Assembly (NCBI GenBank): GCA_001314715.1
Contig: LJSV01000006.1
Coordinates: 140,752 to 204,751 of the forward strand
DNA from: Rhodobacteraceae bacterium HLUCCA12
GTDB taxonomy: Bacteria; Pseudomonadota; Alphaproteobacteria; Rhodobacterales; Rhodobacteraceae
Direction of reading: 5' to 3'
Length of the DNA stretch: 64,000 nucleotides
The translations under genes were made by a program, and so were the position numbers. The first letter of the stretch is position 1. Each line of letters starts with the position of its first letter. Below, piece after piece: positions 1-11,131 of the stretch. The notes beneath the pieces were generated by a model, which was not told where the DNA came from, did no database searches, and saw nothing but the letters and a program-made list of their open reading frames with translations.

Positions 1-32
1 GCAGGAAATGAATCAGCGGTGATGACTTGGCA

Positions 33-1000
33 ATGAAACACTACGCGGTCTGGGCACTGGTGGCGATACTGGCCCTGTCCGGGGCTGTTGCCGCCCTGCA
101 CCGCGATGCCCGGCCGCGTGCGGACGAGCAGATCATCACGCCGAACGCGCCTGCGCTGGCGCCGCCCGAAGGCGCGTTGCAGGTCTATCACCTGGGTCAC
201 AGCCTGGTCGGGCGCGACATGCCCGCGATGGTCCGGCAACTGGCCGAGGCGGCAGGCATCCCCGGCCATGGCTATCACAGCCAGTTGGGCTGGGGCACGC
301 CGCTACGCGCGCATTGGTACCCGGATGCCGAGATCGCCGGGTTCGAGCGCGAGAATGACCACCCTCAGTTCCGCCTTGCGCACGAGGCCATCGACAGCGG
401 CGACTATGATGCCGTTGTCCTGACAGAGATGGTCGAACTGCGCGACGCAATCGAGTATCACGACAGCGGCACCTATTTCCGCGAATGGGCGCGCGCGGCG
501 CGGCAGGCGCGGCCGGGTGTCCGGTTGTATCTCTATGAGACCTGGCACCCGCGCGACGATCAGGATGAATGGCTGGCACGGCTGGATTCCGATCCGGTCG
601 CCCTGTGGAAAGGCCATGTCCTTGCCCCGTCCTGGGCCGATGATGCGCTTGGGCCCGTGCACCTGATCCCGGCCGGCCGCGTCATGGCCGCGTTCACGCG
701 CGCGGTGCGCGATCGCGGTGGCGTCGACGGGCTGGCCGATGAAACCGGGCTGTTCCAGCGCAATGACGATGGCACGTTGGACACGATCCACATCAACGAC
801 CTGGGCAACTATCTGGTCGCGCTGACCCATTTCGCGGTGCTGTATCATCGCCCGGTGCAGGGCCTGCCCCATGCCCTGCGGCGCGCCGACGGCACGCGCG
901 CCGACGCCCCATCGGACGAGGCTGCGCAACTGATGCAAGAGGTGGTCTGGGATGTAATCCGCGACACCCCCTTCACCGGCCTCGCACAGGAGTCGGACGG

Positions 1001-1004
<4 letters not shown>
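33..1004 (+). CDS. Exported SGNH-hydrolase-like protein of a polysaccharide locus
   Basis: The product is about 323 aa. Residues 5-22 form a hydrophobic signal peptide or anchor, so it is probably exported. GHSLVG at residues 55-60 resembles the nucleophile block of SGNH hydrolases (Ser57). A late DTIH (Asp250, His253) matches the DxxH block that supplies the other two catalytic residues. SGNH enzymes often remove or add acyl groups on polysaccharides, so a glycan esterase or acyltransferase role is inferred. The ATG at 33 is preferred over an in-frame TTG at 27. Its stop overlaps the next start (ATGA at 1001-1004), so the two are translationally coupled. The overall fold assignment is tentative. 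Confidence 0.6.
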
Positions 1005-2724
<1,720 letters not shown>

Positions 2725-2728
<4 letters not shown>

Positions 2729-3558
2729 CCCCGGCCCTGAGTGTCATCATCCCCGCCAGCAACGAGGGCGACTTCATCGACGCTTGCCTGCAAGCGGTTC
2801 TGGCGTCCGAGGATGTGTCGCTTGCGGTCGTCGTGGCGGCGAACGGGTGCACCGACGATACCGCCGCGCGCGCGCGGACGCATATCGCGGCCTTCGCGGC
2901 GCGTGGCTGGACGCTTGAGGTGCTCGACCTTCCGGCACCGGGCAAGCCCGGTGCGCTGAACGCCGGCGATGCCGCCGCCCGTCATCCCGACCGTGCCTAT
3001 CTCGATGCCGATGTCACGGTGACGCCGCCTCTGCTGGGGCAGATCGCGCGGGTTCTGTCGGCCACGCCGGATGCGCGTTATGCTTCGGGCCAGCCTCGCG
3101 TCGCGCCCGCCCGCAGCGCCGTCACCCGTGCCTATGCGCGGTTCTGGGTGCGCCTGCCCTTCGTTGCGCGGGGCGTTCCGGGTTTCGGCCTTTACGCGGT
3201 CAATGCGGCGGGGCGCGCCCGCTGGACCGATTTTCCCGAGATCATTTCAGATGACACTTTCGTGCGCCTCAGCTTTGCCCCGCATGAACGTGTGCGCCTG
3301 CCCGCATCCTATACCTGGCCGATGGTCGAGGGCTTTGCCCGGCTGGTGCGGGTGCGGCGGCGGCAGGATCAGGGCGTGGCGCAGGTTGCCCGGCAGTTTC
3401 CCGCCTTGCCGGCCAATGACGACACGCCGCGCCCCGGCCCTGGCTGGCTGTTGCGGCAGGCGCTGCGCGATCCGGTCGGTTTCGGTGTCTATACAGCGGT
3501 CGGGCTGGCGGTGCGCATCGGTTGGCGCGGTCAGTCGGGATGGGTGCGCGGGCGCTGA
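2725..3558 (+). CDS. GT2-family glycosyltransferase
   Basis: The product is 277 aa. It opens with the GT2 fold (SVIIPASNEGDF), then a nucleotide-sugar-binding region, a metal-binding DxD-like element (YLDADVT near residue 93) and an acidic acceptor loop (EIISDDTF near residue 173). The C-terminus has a weak hydrophobic stretch and a basic tail, so it probably sits at the inner membrane face. The GTG start overlaps the stop of the gene before it. The 3' end overlaps the convergent GT4 gene by 28 bases. Its likely role is adding one sugar to the lipid-linked repeat unit; donor and acceptor cannot be read from sequence. Confidence 0.8.
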
Positions 3559-4751
3559 GAAAACAGCGCCGCCAGCTTCGCGGCCTCGGTGTCGATGTCA
3601 TGGCGCGTCAGGGCGCGGGCGCGGGCGGTCTTGGCCATCTTGCCCAGCTTGGTGTCGGCGGTCATCGACATGTCGGTGATCGCCTCGACCAGCGCACCGC
3701 AATCGCCCGCGGGAACCAGCCAGCCGGTCTTGCCGTGTTCCATAAGCTCGGGGATGCCGGCGACCCAGGTGGCGATCGCCGGTCGACCATAGGCCATCGC
3801 CTCCATCAGGACCATGGGCAACCCCTCGGCGAACGACGGCACGATCAGGCCGTGCGCCTGCGCCAGTTCGCCCAGCACGCCCGCCTCGTCCAGCCAGCCG
3901 GTCAGGCGCACATGCCGCCCCAGCCCGTGATGCGCGATGCCGCGTTCGATCAGCGGGCGCATCTCGCCGTCGCCGATCAGGACCAGCCGCAGATCGACGC
4001 CGCGCCGCACCACCTCGGCCACCGCGTCCAGCAACAGAAGCTGCCCTTTCTGTTCCGAGAACCGTCCGATGGCGACCAGCACCAGCGGGCGTTCGGCCGG
4101 CAGGGGGGGTGGCTCGGCAAAGGTCAGCGGCTCGATCCCGCAATGGATCACATGCAGGCAGGGCCAGATCCGGTGCGGCACCCAGCGGCACAACTGGCTG
4201 CGCCCGAACGCGCTGATCGTCACCACGAAATCGGCGCGCTCCGCCTTGCGGCCCAGCGCGATGGCGGCGGGCTTGTCGAATTCCTCGGGGCCATGGACGG
4301 TAAAGCTGTAGGCCGGCGCACCCATCGCCTGCGCCAGCATTGCGACCGCGGCCGGGTTGGTGCCGAAATGGGCATGCAGCCGATCCAGCCGCAGCGCCAT
4401 GGCGCGGCGCGCGATATAGGCCGCTTCCAGAAGATAGATCAGGTGCCGGAACACTCCCACATCGGACCCGCGCCCTGTGCGGATCGCCAATGTCAGTGCC
4501 GAATAGATCCGCGCGGGGCGCTGCAATCCGACCGTGAACAGCGCCCAGATCAGCGCAAGCGCGCCCTTCTCCAGCACATGCTCGGTGCGTGCGGCCTCCT
4601 CGCGGTCGGCGGGGTCGGGCAAGGCGCCCGCATGACGCCGCATGGCAAAACGATGGATCGTCAGGCCGCGGCGCTCAAGCGCGCGGATCTCGCGACGGAT
4701 GAAGCTGTGCGACGGCGAGGGATAGGTATTGAGAATATAGCCGATCTTCAC
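3531..4751 (-). CDS. GT4-family glycosyltransferase
   Basis: The product is 406 aa with a GT-B fold. The N-terminal half (KIGYILNTYPSPSHSFIRRE) resembles colanic-acid-type transferases such as WcaL. The C-terminal half holds the nucleotide-sugar site with VAIGRFSEQKG and the EX7E-type motif in SFAEGLPMVLMEAMAYG. The start is GTG. It is the only left-facing gene of the first 9 kb and runs tail-to-tail into the GT2 gene. It most likely builds the exopolysaccharide repeat unit at the cytoplasmic face. Sugar specificity is unknown. Confidence 0.85.
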   Translation of the reverse strand: MKIGYILNTYPSPSHSFIRREIRALERRGLTIHRFAMRRHAGALPDPADREEAARTEHVLEKGALALIWALFTVGLQRPARIYSALTLAIRTGRGSDVGVFRHLIYLLEAAYIARRAMALRLDRLHAHFGTNPAAVAMLAQAMGAPAYSFTVHGPEEFDKPAAIALGRKAERADFVVTISAFGRSQLCRWVPHRIWPCLHVIHCGIEPLTFAEPPPLPAERPLVLVAIGRFSEQKGQLLLLDAVAEVVRRGVDLRLVLIGDGEMRPLIERGIAHHGLGRHVRLTGWLDEAGVLGELAQAHGLIVPSFAEGLPMVLMEAMAYGRPAIATWVAGIPELMEHGKTGWLVPAGDCGALVEAITDMSMTADTKLGKMAKTARARALTRHDIDTEAAKLAALFSQRPRTHPD

Positions 4752-4903
4752 GGGAAAACCCTTGATGCGATGCGCAACCGGCTAGACCCGGATTGGGGCG
4801 ATTTCAAGAAATTCGCGCGGTCTTGCCCAGGCGCCGCACCTCGGTCACAGTGGCACCGCATTGGCCGCGCAGATCGCCATGCCGAGACAGCAGGATCGCA
4901 TAC

Positions 4904-6265
4904 ATGACCCTTGGGGCACAGTCAGTCACCGGCACCGGCTTTGCCGCGCGGGTCAAGCGCGGCTCGGCCTTTACCCTGGCGGGGTTCGCGCTGTCCAACG
5001 TGATCCGGCTGGGCTCGAACCTGATCCTGGCGCGCCTTCTGTTTCCCGAGGCGTTCGGGATCATGGCGCTGGTGATCGTGGTTCTGGTTGGCCTGACGAT
5101 GTTTTCAGACATCGGCATCACCCCCTCGATCCAGAGCAGCAAACGCGGCGATGACCCCGATTTCCTGAACACCGCCTGGACGATCCAGATCATCCGATCG
5201 GTGATCCTGTTCGCGGTTGCCTGCGGCCTGGCATGGCCGATGGCGGAGTTCTACGGGGAATCGGCCCTGGTCACGCTGATCCCGGTCACGGCGATCAGCC
5301 TGTTGATCCTGGGCGTCATGCCGACGCGATTCGATACCGCCTCGCGCCACATCCAGCTTGGACGCCTGACCGCCGTCGATCTGGCCAGCCAGACCTTGGG
5401 CGTGACGCTGATGCTGCTGGTCGCCTGGGCGACCGCCTCGGTCTGGGCGATGGTCGTGGGCAACCTGGCGTCGGCGGCGATCAAGGTGGCGCTGGCCTGG
5501 ATGATCATGCCGGGCATCCCCAATCGCCCCCGCTGGGAGCGCGCGGCGGTGCACGAACTGGTGCATTACGGCAAATGGATCTTTCTGAGCACGGTTGCCA
5601 GTTTTCTGGTGCTGCAAAGCGACAAGCTGATCCTGGGCCGATACCTGAGCATGGAGGCGCTGGGCCTTTACAACATCGGCTTCTTCCTGGCCGGGTTTCC
5701 GCTGCAATTGGGCCATGCGCTGACCGGGCGGCTGATGATCCCCATCTACCGCGAGAACCCGCCCGCGCAATCGGCCGACAACTTCAGGCGCATCCGGCGT
5801 GTGCGGCTGGCGCTGAGCGGGCTCTTGTTCGCATTGATGGTTCCGCTGGCCCTGGGCGGGATCTGGCTGGTCGATCTGCTGTATGACACGCGCTATGCGC
5901 AATCCGGCCCGGTGGTGGTGGCGGTTGCGCTGGCGATACTGCCGCAGATCCTGGCGCTGGGGTATGATCAGGCCGCGCTTGCCTCGGGCGATTCGCGCGG
6001 CTATTTCGTGCTGAACGCGACGCGCGCCTGCCTGCTGGTGGCCCTGCTGCTGCTGGCGGTGCCGATTGCGGGCGTGATCGGCGCAGCACTTGCAATGGGG
6101 CTGACCGCGCTTGCCAGCTATCCGCTGGTCGTGCGCCTGGCACGGCGTCATGGCGCCTGGGACGGGGTGCACGACCTGGTGATCTGGGCGCTGTCGATTC
6201 TGCTGGCACTGGGTGCGCTGGCGCTGCACGGTGATGCGATTGCCGCGCTGATTGCGGACAATTGA
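4904..6265 (+). CDS. wzx: Wzx-type oligosaccharide flippase
   Basis: The product is about 453 aa of the polysaccharide transporter (PST/MATE-like) family with roughly 12-14 membrane segments. The N-terminus (GSAFTLAGFALSNVIRLG) is typical of Wzx proteins, which flip undecaprenyl-linked repeat units to the periplasm. The reading frame stays open upstream to 4793, but residues before the ATG at 4904 are basic and unlike the family, and an AGGA stands 8 bases before that ATG. It is divergent from the GT4 gene. The symbol marks functional class only. Confidence 0.85.
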   Translation: MTLGAQSVTGTGFAARVKRGSAFTLAGFALSNVIRLGSNLILARLLFPEAFGIMALVIVVLVGLTMFSDIGITPSIQSSKRGDDPDFLNTAWTIQIIRSVILFAVACGLAWPMAEFYGESALVTLIPVTAISLLILGVMPTRFDTASRHIQLGRLTAVDLASQTLGVTLMLLVAWATASVWAMVVGNLASAAIKVALAWMIMPGIPNRPRWERAAVHELVHYGKWIFLSTVASFLVLQSDKLILGRYLSMEALGLYNIGFFLAGFPLQLGHALTGRLMIPIYRENPPAQSADNFRRIRRVRLALSGLLFALMVPLALGGIWLVDLLYDTRYAQSGPVVVAVALAILPQILALGYDQAALASGDSRGYFVLNATRACLLVALLLLAVPIAGVIGAALAMGLTALASYPLVVRLARRHGAWDGVHDLVIWALSILLALGALALHGDAIAALIADN

Positions 6266-6364
6266 CACGCCCTTGCCCCAATTGTGACAGCCTTGCGCGG
6301 CAAGAACGGTTACGCTGTGCGCAAACGGGAACGCCGGGTGTTGCCCTGAGATGGACATGACCGC

Positions 6365-7255
6365 ATGATCAACACACGCATTCTGGAACAACGCCTTGGC
6401 TGGCGCGGCAACGGGCAGGAGTCCGGCGACGACCAGCCCGAGTCGCGCCCGATCCGGCATGAATCCGTGCTGCAAGGCCGGGTTCGGCATGCGCCGGGCC
6501 GGGGCCGCGGTGGCCCCCGCCGTGCCGATATCGAGGCCACATGGGCCGCCCTGCCGGCGATCGCGCCCTCGACCGACGACATGGCCGGGGATCGCCGCCG
6601 CGGGTTGGCCCCGTTCGATCGCAATGGCGCGGCCGCCGCCGCGCTGGATCAGTTGCGCACCCAGCTTTTGCGCGTGACACGCGAAAACGGCTGGCGCCGC
6701 GTCGGCGTCACGGCACCGGCGCGCGGCGGCGGGTGCAGCTTTGTCGCGGCCGGACTGGCCGCCAGCGTCGCGCGGTTGAATTACATTCGCGTCCTCTTGA
6801 TGGACATGGACCTGTCGGAGCCTGGTCTTGCGCGGCTTTTGCGCATCGAGTCAGGCACACCGATCAGCGACCTGCTGGTCGGCGCGGCGCCCGTCGAAAC
6901 GTGGATGATGCGGGTCGGCGACAATCTGGCGCTTGGCCTTGGCGGCGAACCCGTCGCGGGCGCGGCGGATCTGGTTCAGAACCCCGATATGATCCTGGGC
7001 CTGCGTGCCGCCATCGATGCGCTGAGCCCTGACCTGGTCATCCATGACCTGCCACCACTTCTGACCGATCCCTCCGCGCAGGCCTTGCTGCCGCAACTGG
7101 ATGCCGTCTTGCTGGTGGCTGACGGCACGCGAACGCAGGCGCGCGACATCATCGAATGCGAACGCTGTCTTGAGGGGCAGGTGCCGCTGCTGGGCGTGAT
7201 CCTGAACAAGTCGGAAGATACCGGCAACGCCGACCGGCGGTTGTCGCGCAACTGA
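6365..7255 (+). CDS. CpsD/CapB-like ATPase with a degenerate P-loop
   Basis: The product is 296 aa. Residues about 115-296 are the MinD/CpsD-like domain found in bacterial tyrosine autokinases that control polysaccharide chain length. Walker A' is clear (VLLMDMDLSEPGL), as is Walker B (LVIHDLPPLL). The Walker A loop reads APARGGGCS where relatives have GxGKS/T, so the ATP-binding lysine is replaced by cysteine. The C-terminus (ADRRLSRN) has no tyrosine cluster, and the first 80 residues are basic and disordered. With wzz next door (12-base gap) it is surely the partner of that protein, but it may be a pseudokinase or scaffold. Confidence 0.8.
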   Translation: MINTRILEQRLGWRGNGQESGDDQPESRPIRHESVLQGRVRHAPGRGRGGPRRADIEATWAALPAIAPSTDDMAGDRRRGLAPFDRNGAAAAALDQLRTQLLRVTRENGWRRVGVTAPARGGGCSFVAAGLAASVARLNYIRVLLMDMDLSEPGLARLLRIESGTPISDLLVGAAPVETWMMRVGDNLALGLGGEPVAGAADLVQNPDMILGLRAAIDALSPDLVIHDLPPLLTDPSAQALLPQLDAVLLVADGTRTQARDIIECERCLEGQVPLLGVILNKSEDTGNADRRLSRN

Positions 7256-7267
7256 ACGGGGTAAGCC

Positions 7268-8551
7268 GTGGGTCCGATCCAGTCCGTATCCGAACTCATC
7301 TCGTGGCTGCGCCGCCGCTGGCTGGTCATTATCACCATCTCGATCCTGGGGGCAGTGGGCGGGGTGATTGCCGCGCTCACCTCGGAGCGGGTGTATTCCG
7401 CGACCGCCGTGATCCAGATCATTACCCCCGTGATCGAGGACGAGGGCGCGACCCCCGCCGCATTGTCGCAGCGCATCCAGACGATCGAGCAGCAGATGAT
7501 GTCGCGCGAAAGCCTGCTGGCGCTGGCCGAGGAATTCGACATCTTCGGCGATGCGCCCATCACCCAGTCCGATCAGGTCGCGATCTTGCGCGAATCCATC
7601 TCGATTCGCGGCATCACCGCCGCCCAGCCGGGTTTTACAAGCGATGGATCGATCTCGGCGCTGGTCATCACCGCCAATACCAACGATCCGCAACTCGCGG
7701 CCGATATCAGCAACGAATTGGCCGACCGACTGGTGAGCCAAAGCGCGGCCAGACGCCAGCAAAGTGCCCGGGCGGCGCTTGGATTCTACCAGTTCGAGGA
7801 GGATCGGCTGCAAACCCTGATCGACGAGCAGGACGCGCGAATCGCCGAATTCCAGACCGCCAATCAGGATCTGTTGCCCGGAAACCAGCTGTCGCGCCGC
7901 GAAGACCTGCGCCGGCTTGAAGACAGCCGGCTTGAACTGGAACGCGAACTGGTGCAGCTGCGATCCGAGCTGGCGACGCTCGACGCCGATTCGAGCCGGA
8001 CGGTCACGCGTCGCCGAATCACCGCGCTTGAAGACGAAGTTGACCAGCGCGAAGAAGAAATCGCGCTTCTGGACGAGCGTATCGACGCCTTGCGCACGGA
8101 ACTGTCGCGCGCGCCGGACATCGAGCGCGAACTCACCGCGATGGAACGGGCGATAACCCAGTTGCAAGACCAGTTGGGCGCGACGGCGGAAAGCCGGCGC
8201 GAGGCCGAACTGGACCTGCGGATCGAGGATGATCAACAATCGGTGCGCTTTGAATTGCTGGAAGAGGCGCTGTTGCCCGAATACGCAATCTCGACCGGGC
8301 GCAAGCGGATCGCCATGATCTGGGGCATGGCCGGGGTCATGGCCGGGCTGGGCCTTGCCTATGCGCTGGACTGGATGAACCCGGTCTTGCGCACAGCCCG
8401 GCAGATGGAACGCGAATTGCAGCTCAGGCCGGTCATTTCGATCCCCTATACCATGAGCGCGGCCGAGGTTCGGCGCCGGCGCCTGATGATCGTGATGGCC
8501 TCGGGTATGTTGATCCTGCTGGGGATACTGGCGGTCCTGGTCGTGATCTGA
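7268..8551 (+). CDS. Wzz-like polysaccharide chain-length regulator
   Basis: The product is 427 aa. It has an N-terminal membrane helix (about residues 18-38), a long periplasmic coiled-coil region rich in Glu, Arg and Leu (about 150-320), a second helix near 340-360 and a C-terminal helix (about 402-427). This is the polysaccharide co-polymerase layout that sets chain length and talks to the CpsD-type ATPase. The start is GTG. The kinase domain is not fused, so the CpsD-like protein encoded just upstream is the separate cytoplasmic half. The third hydrophobic stretch at the very end is unusual for plain Wzz. Confidence 0.8.
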   Translation: MGPIQSVSELISWLRRRWLVIITISILGAVGGVIAALTSERVYSATAVIQIITPVIEDEGATPAALSQRIQTIEQQMMSRESLLALAEEFDIFGDAPITQSDQVAILRESISIRGITAAQPGFTSDGSISALVITANTNDPQLAADISNELADRLVSQSAARRQQSARAALGFYQFEEDRLQTLIDEQDARIAEFQTANQDLLPGNQLSRREDLRRLEDSRLELERELVQLRSELATLDADSSRTVTRRRITALEDEVDQREEEIALLDERIDALRTELSRAPDIERELTAMERAITQLQDQLGATAESRREAELDLRIEDDQQSVRFELLEEALLPEYAISTGRKRIAMIWGMAGVMAGLGLAYALDWMNPVLRTARQMERELQLRPVISIPYTMSAAEVRRRRLMIVMASGMLILLGILAVLVVI

Positions 8552-8605
8552 GCTTTCCCAGCGCCCCGTTTTGCGCCATAGAGCGGTGCAAAGGAAAAGG
8601 CATCC

Positions 8606-9133
8606 ATGCGTCAGGACATACCCTGCTGGGTCGGCGGCACGCTGCGCCCGATGGACAAGATCGACGTGCATCGCCAGGGGCTGCGCCACCCGGCGGTGTC
8701 GGTGTTCATCCAGTCCGGCGGGCAGATCCTGTTGCAACAGCGTGCGCGCACGAAATACCATTCGCCTGAACAATGGGCCAATGCCTGTTGCACGCATCCG
8801 CACTGGGGCGAAGCCCCGGTCGATTGCGCGGCGCGACGGTTGCATGAGGAACTGGGCATCACCGGATTGCCGCTAAGCCATCGCGGACAGATCGAATACC
8901 GCGCCGATGTCGGCAGCGGCATGGTCGAGCATGAGGTGGTTGATCTGTTCGTGGCCAAAACCGCGGACAGGCCCGTTCTGCGCCCCGATCCAACCGAGGT
9001 AATGGCCACGCGCTGGATTTCGGTGCCGGCGCTTCAGCATGAGATTGACACCACGCCGGGCAGGTTCACGCCCTGGCTGCGAATCTACATGGCGCAACAT
9101 GCCGCGCGCGTTTTGCCCGATCAGGCAGATTGA
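8606..9133 (+). CDS. idi: Isopentenyl-diphosphate delta-isomerase, type I
   Basis: The product is 175 aa, a Nudix-fold enzyme that interconverts IPP and DMAPP. NACCTHP contains the catalytic cysteine (Cys62). The Nudix-like segment (GEAPVDCAARRLHEELGI) and a later EHE near residue 116 give the metal and acid residues. Length is normal for the family. It lies in a polysaccharide locus between wzz and a GT2 gene. Alphaproteobacteria make both isomers by the MEP route, so this enzyme balances the pools; a link to undecaprenyl carrier supply is an inference, and carotenoid or quinone supply is equally possible. Confidence 0.92.
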   Translation: MRQDIPCWVGGTLRPMDKIDVHRQGLRHPAVSVFIQSGGQILLQQRARTKYHSPEQWANACCTHPHWGEAPVDCAARRLHEELGITGLPLSHRGQIEYRADVGSGMVEHEVVDLFVAKTADRPVLRPDPTEVMATRWISVPALQHEIDTTPGRFTPWLRIYMAQHAARVLPDQAD

Positions 9134-9255
9134 CCGGGCCGGCAGGAATGCAACACTCGCGCTCTTGCGGAAATTTCTGGCACCGTGCCCGCCACGAACA
9201 CGCTTGCCGTTCGCGCGCGGCTTGCCTATCGGCATCGCAGGGGTGATGCGAGACC

Positions 9256-10224
9256 ATGCACAGGGCTTCAAACAGCGCGCGCGTTGACGCGGTGGTGATC
9301 GGCCGGAACGAGGGGGCGCGGCTGATCGCCTGCCTTCAGTCGCTTCAGGGCAAGGTGCGCCGCATCGTTTATGTCGACAGCGGTTCGACCGACGGCAGCG
9401 CGGATACCGCGGCCGAACAGGGCGCCGAGGTGATTGCGCTGGACATGTCGATCCCTTTTACCGCCGCGCGCGCGCGCAATGCCGGGCTGGCGGCGCTGGC
9501 CGACCGGGCGCCGGAGTTCGTGCAGTTCATCGATGGCGACTGCACCCTGTCGGAGGGCTGGATCGACCGCGCCGCCGACTTTCTGGATGAAAACCTGCGC
9601 GCCGCGGTGGCCTGTGGCCGCCGGCGCGAACGCCACCCCGAGGCGTCGATCTACAACCGGCTTTGCGATGCCGAATGGGATACGCCGGTGGGCGAAACCC
9701 GCGCCTGCGGTGGCGATGCGATGATACGACATGCACCGCTGGCCGCGATCGGCGGTTTTCGCGAGGACCTCATCGCCGGCGAGGAACCCGAACTTTGCCT
9801 GCGGCTGCGGGGGCAGGGCTGGACGATCTGGCGCCTGGACGCCGAGATGACGCTGCATGACGCGGCCATTCATCGTTTCAGTCAGTGGTGGCGGCGCACC
9901 GCGCGGGCCGGGCATGCCTTTGCCGAGGCCGCGAGCCGTTTCGACAGCCCGCAACAGCCGTTTCATCGCCGTGAGTACCGTCGCATTCTGGCCTGGGGCG
10001 TGTTGCTGCCGCTGATCTCGGTCATGCTGGCGCTTGTCGTGCACCCGTCGGCCTTGCTGCTGCTGCTGGCCTATCCGGTGCAGGTGGCCCGCCTGACCCC
10101 GCGTCTGGGCTTTGCCGGGGCCTTCTTCAACACGCTGGGAAAATTCGCCGAGGCCTCGGGCGTGTTGCGCTATCACCTGCGGCGCTGGCGCGGGCACAAG
10201 CCACGGCTGATCGAATACAAGTGA
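9256..10224 (+). CDS. GT2-family glycosyltransferase with C-terminal membrane segment
   Basis: The product is 322 aa. The GT2 core shows VVIGRNEGARL, DSGSTDGS, and FIDGDCTLSEGW (DxD-like) in order, with GGDAMIRHAPLAAIGGF and GEEPELCLRLRGQGW as the acceptor-side motif. One or two hydrophobic segments near residues 245-275 probably anchor it in the inner membrane. It ends one base before the convergent wecG-like gene. It is likely one of the repeat-unit transferases. The same domain pattern is found in many EPS transferases, so the sugar cannot be named. Confidence 0.85.
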   Translation: MHRASNSARVDAVVIGRNEGARLIACLQSLQGKVRRIVYVDSGSTDGSADTAAEQGAEVIALDMSIPFTAARARNAGLAALADRAPEFVQFIDGDCTLSEGWIDRAADFLDENLRAAVACGRRRERHPEASIYNRLCDAEWDTPVGETRACGGDAMIRHAPLAAIGGFREDLIAGEEPELCLRLRGQGWTIWRLDAEMTLHDAAIHRFSQWWRRTARAGHAFAEAASRFDSPQQPFHRREYRRILAWGVLLPLISVMLALVVHPSALLLLLAYPVQVARLTPRLGFAGAFFNTLGKFAEASGVLRYHLRRWRGHKPRLIEYK

Positions 10225-10225
10225 C

Positions 10226-10972
10226 TCAGCGCAGCCGCCACGCCGCCAGCACCTGACCCGGCAGGATCAAGGCGCTGCGCAGATAGCGCACGCCCAGGCG
10301 GCGCGGGTTGGACAACATCCGCCAGAGCCATTCCATCGCCAGCGCCCGCACCCAGCCGGGCGCACGTTTCTGCGTGCCCGCCAGAAAGTCCAGCCCCGCC
10401 CCGACCGAGGCGAAACCCATCGCCGGCACCAACTGGCGGCCATGCGCGGCAAACGCCTCTTGCCGGGGTGCGCCCAGCGCGATGAACGTCAACCCGGCAC
10501 CCGACATCGCCAGCGTATCAAGGATGCGCCGCGCCGCGTCGGACTGGGGGTCAAACCCCATCGGCGGCGCGATCGTCGCGGCGATTTCCAGCCCCGGAAC
10601 ACGCTGGCGCAGGGTGTCGGCCGCCGCCGCCAGCGCAGGCTCGGTCGTGCCGACAAGCGCGACTGACACGCCCGCACGCCGGGCAGCACGCGCCAGCGGC
10701 TCCACCATGTCCGATCCGGGCACCAGCGCAACCGGCCGCCGCGCCAGCCGCGACAGCCAGACCACGGGGTTGCCATCGGCAACCACCAGATCCTGCGCGG
10801 CATAGACCGCGCGAAATGCCGGATCGTCGCCCAGCTTGACCAGATGGTCCAGATTGATCGTCGCCAGCGCAAATCCGGTTCCGTGGCGCAACCGGTCCTC
10901 GACCTCGTGCAGCAGGGCCGCGCGGTTGGGGATATTCACCCGTATGCGGTGGGGCGGAAAGGAAAATTCCAC
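10226..10972 (-). CDS. WecG/TagA/CpsF-family glycosyltransferase (GT26)
   Basis: The product is about 248 aa. Family hallmarks are ATINLDHLVKL, VVADGNPVVWLSRL, VPGSDMVEPL and FIALGAPRQEAF, in that order. GT26 enzymes act early in glycan assembly, adding a second sugar such as ManNAcA or similar onto a lipid-linked first sugar. The frame is open far upstream, but no ATG fits. A GTG at 10972 preceded by AAAGG at a sensible distance gives a protein that matches family length, so I take that start. It is divergent from the wzy-like gene; the 159-base gap must hold both promoters. Confidence 0.85.
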   Translation of the reverse strand: MEFSFPPHRIRVNIPNRAALLHEVEDRLRHGTGFALATINLDHLVKLGDDPAFRAVYAAQDLVVADGNPVVWLSRLARRPVALVPGSDMVEPLARAARRAGVSVALVGTTEPALAAAADTLRQRVPGLEIAATIAPPMGFDPQSDAARRILDTLAMSGAGLTFIALGAPRQEAFAAHGRQLVPAMGFASVGAGLDFLAGTQKRAPGWVRALAMEWLWRMLSNPRRLGVRYLRSALILPGQVLAAWRLR

Positions 10973-11131
10973 GAAATCACACCTTTCACCGGTAAAGACA
11001 GCCCCGTCAAAGGCTGTTATAGTATCGCCTGTGCGATTGCGAAACCCCGTGAGAGGGCGCGCGCACGGCAGGCAGTCACGGGCGGATCGGCAGATGGGCA
11101 GGCAACCCGCAAACCAGCATCGGGCGCGCGC

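Noticed and set aside
3522..4907. Long open frame on the plus strand opposite the GT4 gene
   Set aside because: Low-complexity His/Gln/Arg-rich product with no family features; a GC-rich antisense shadow.
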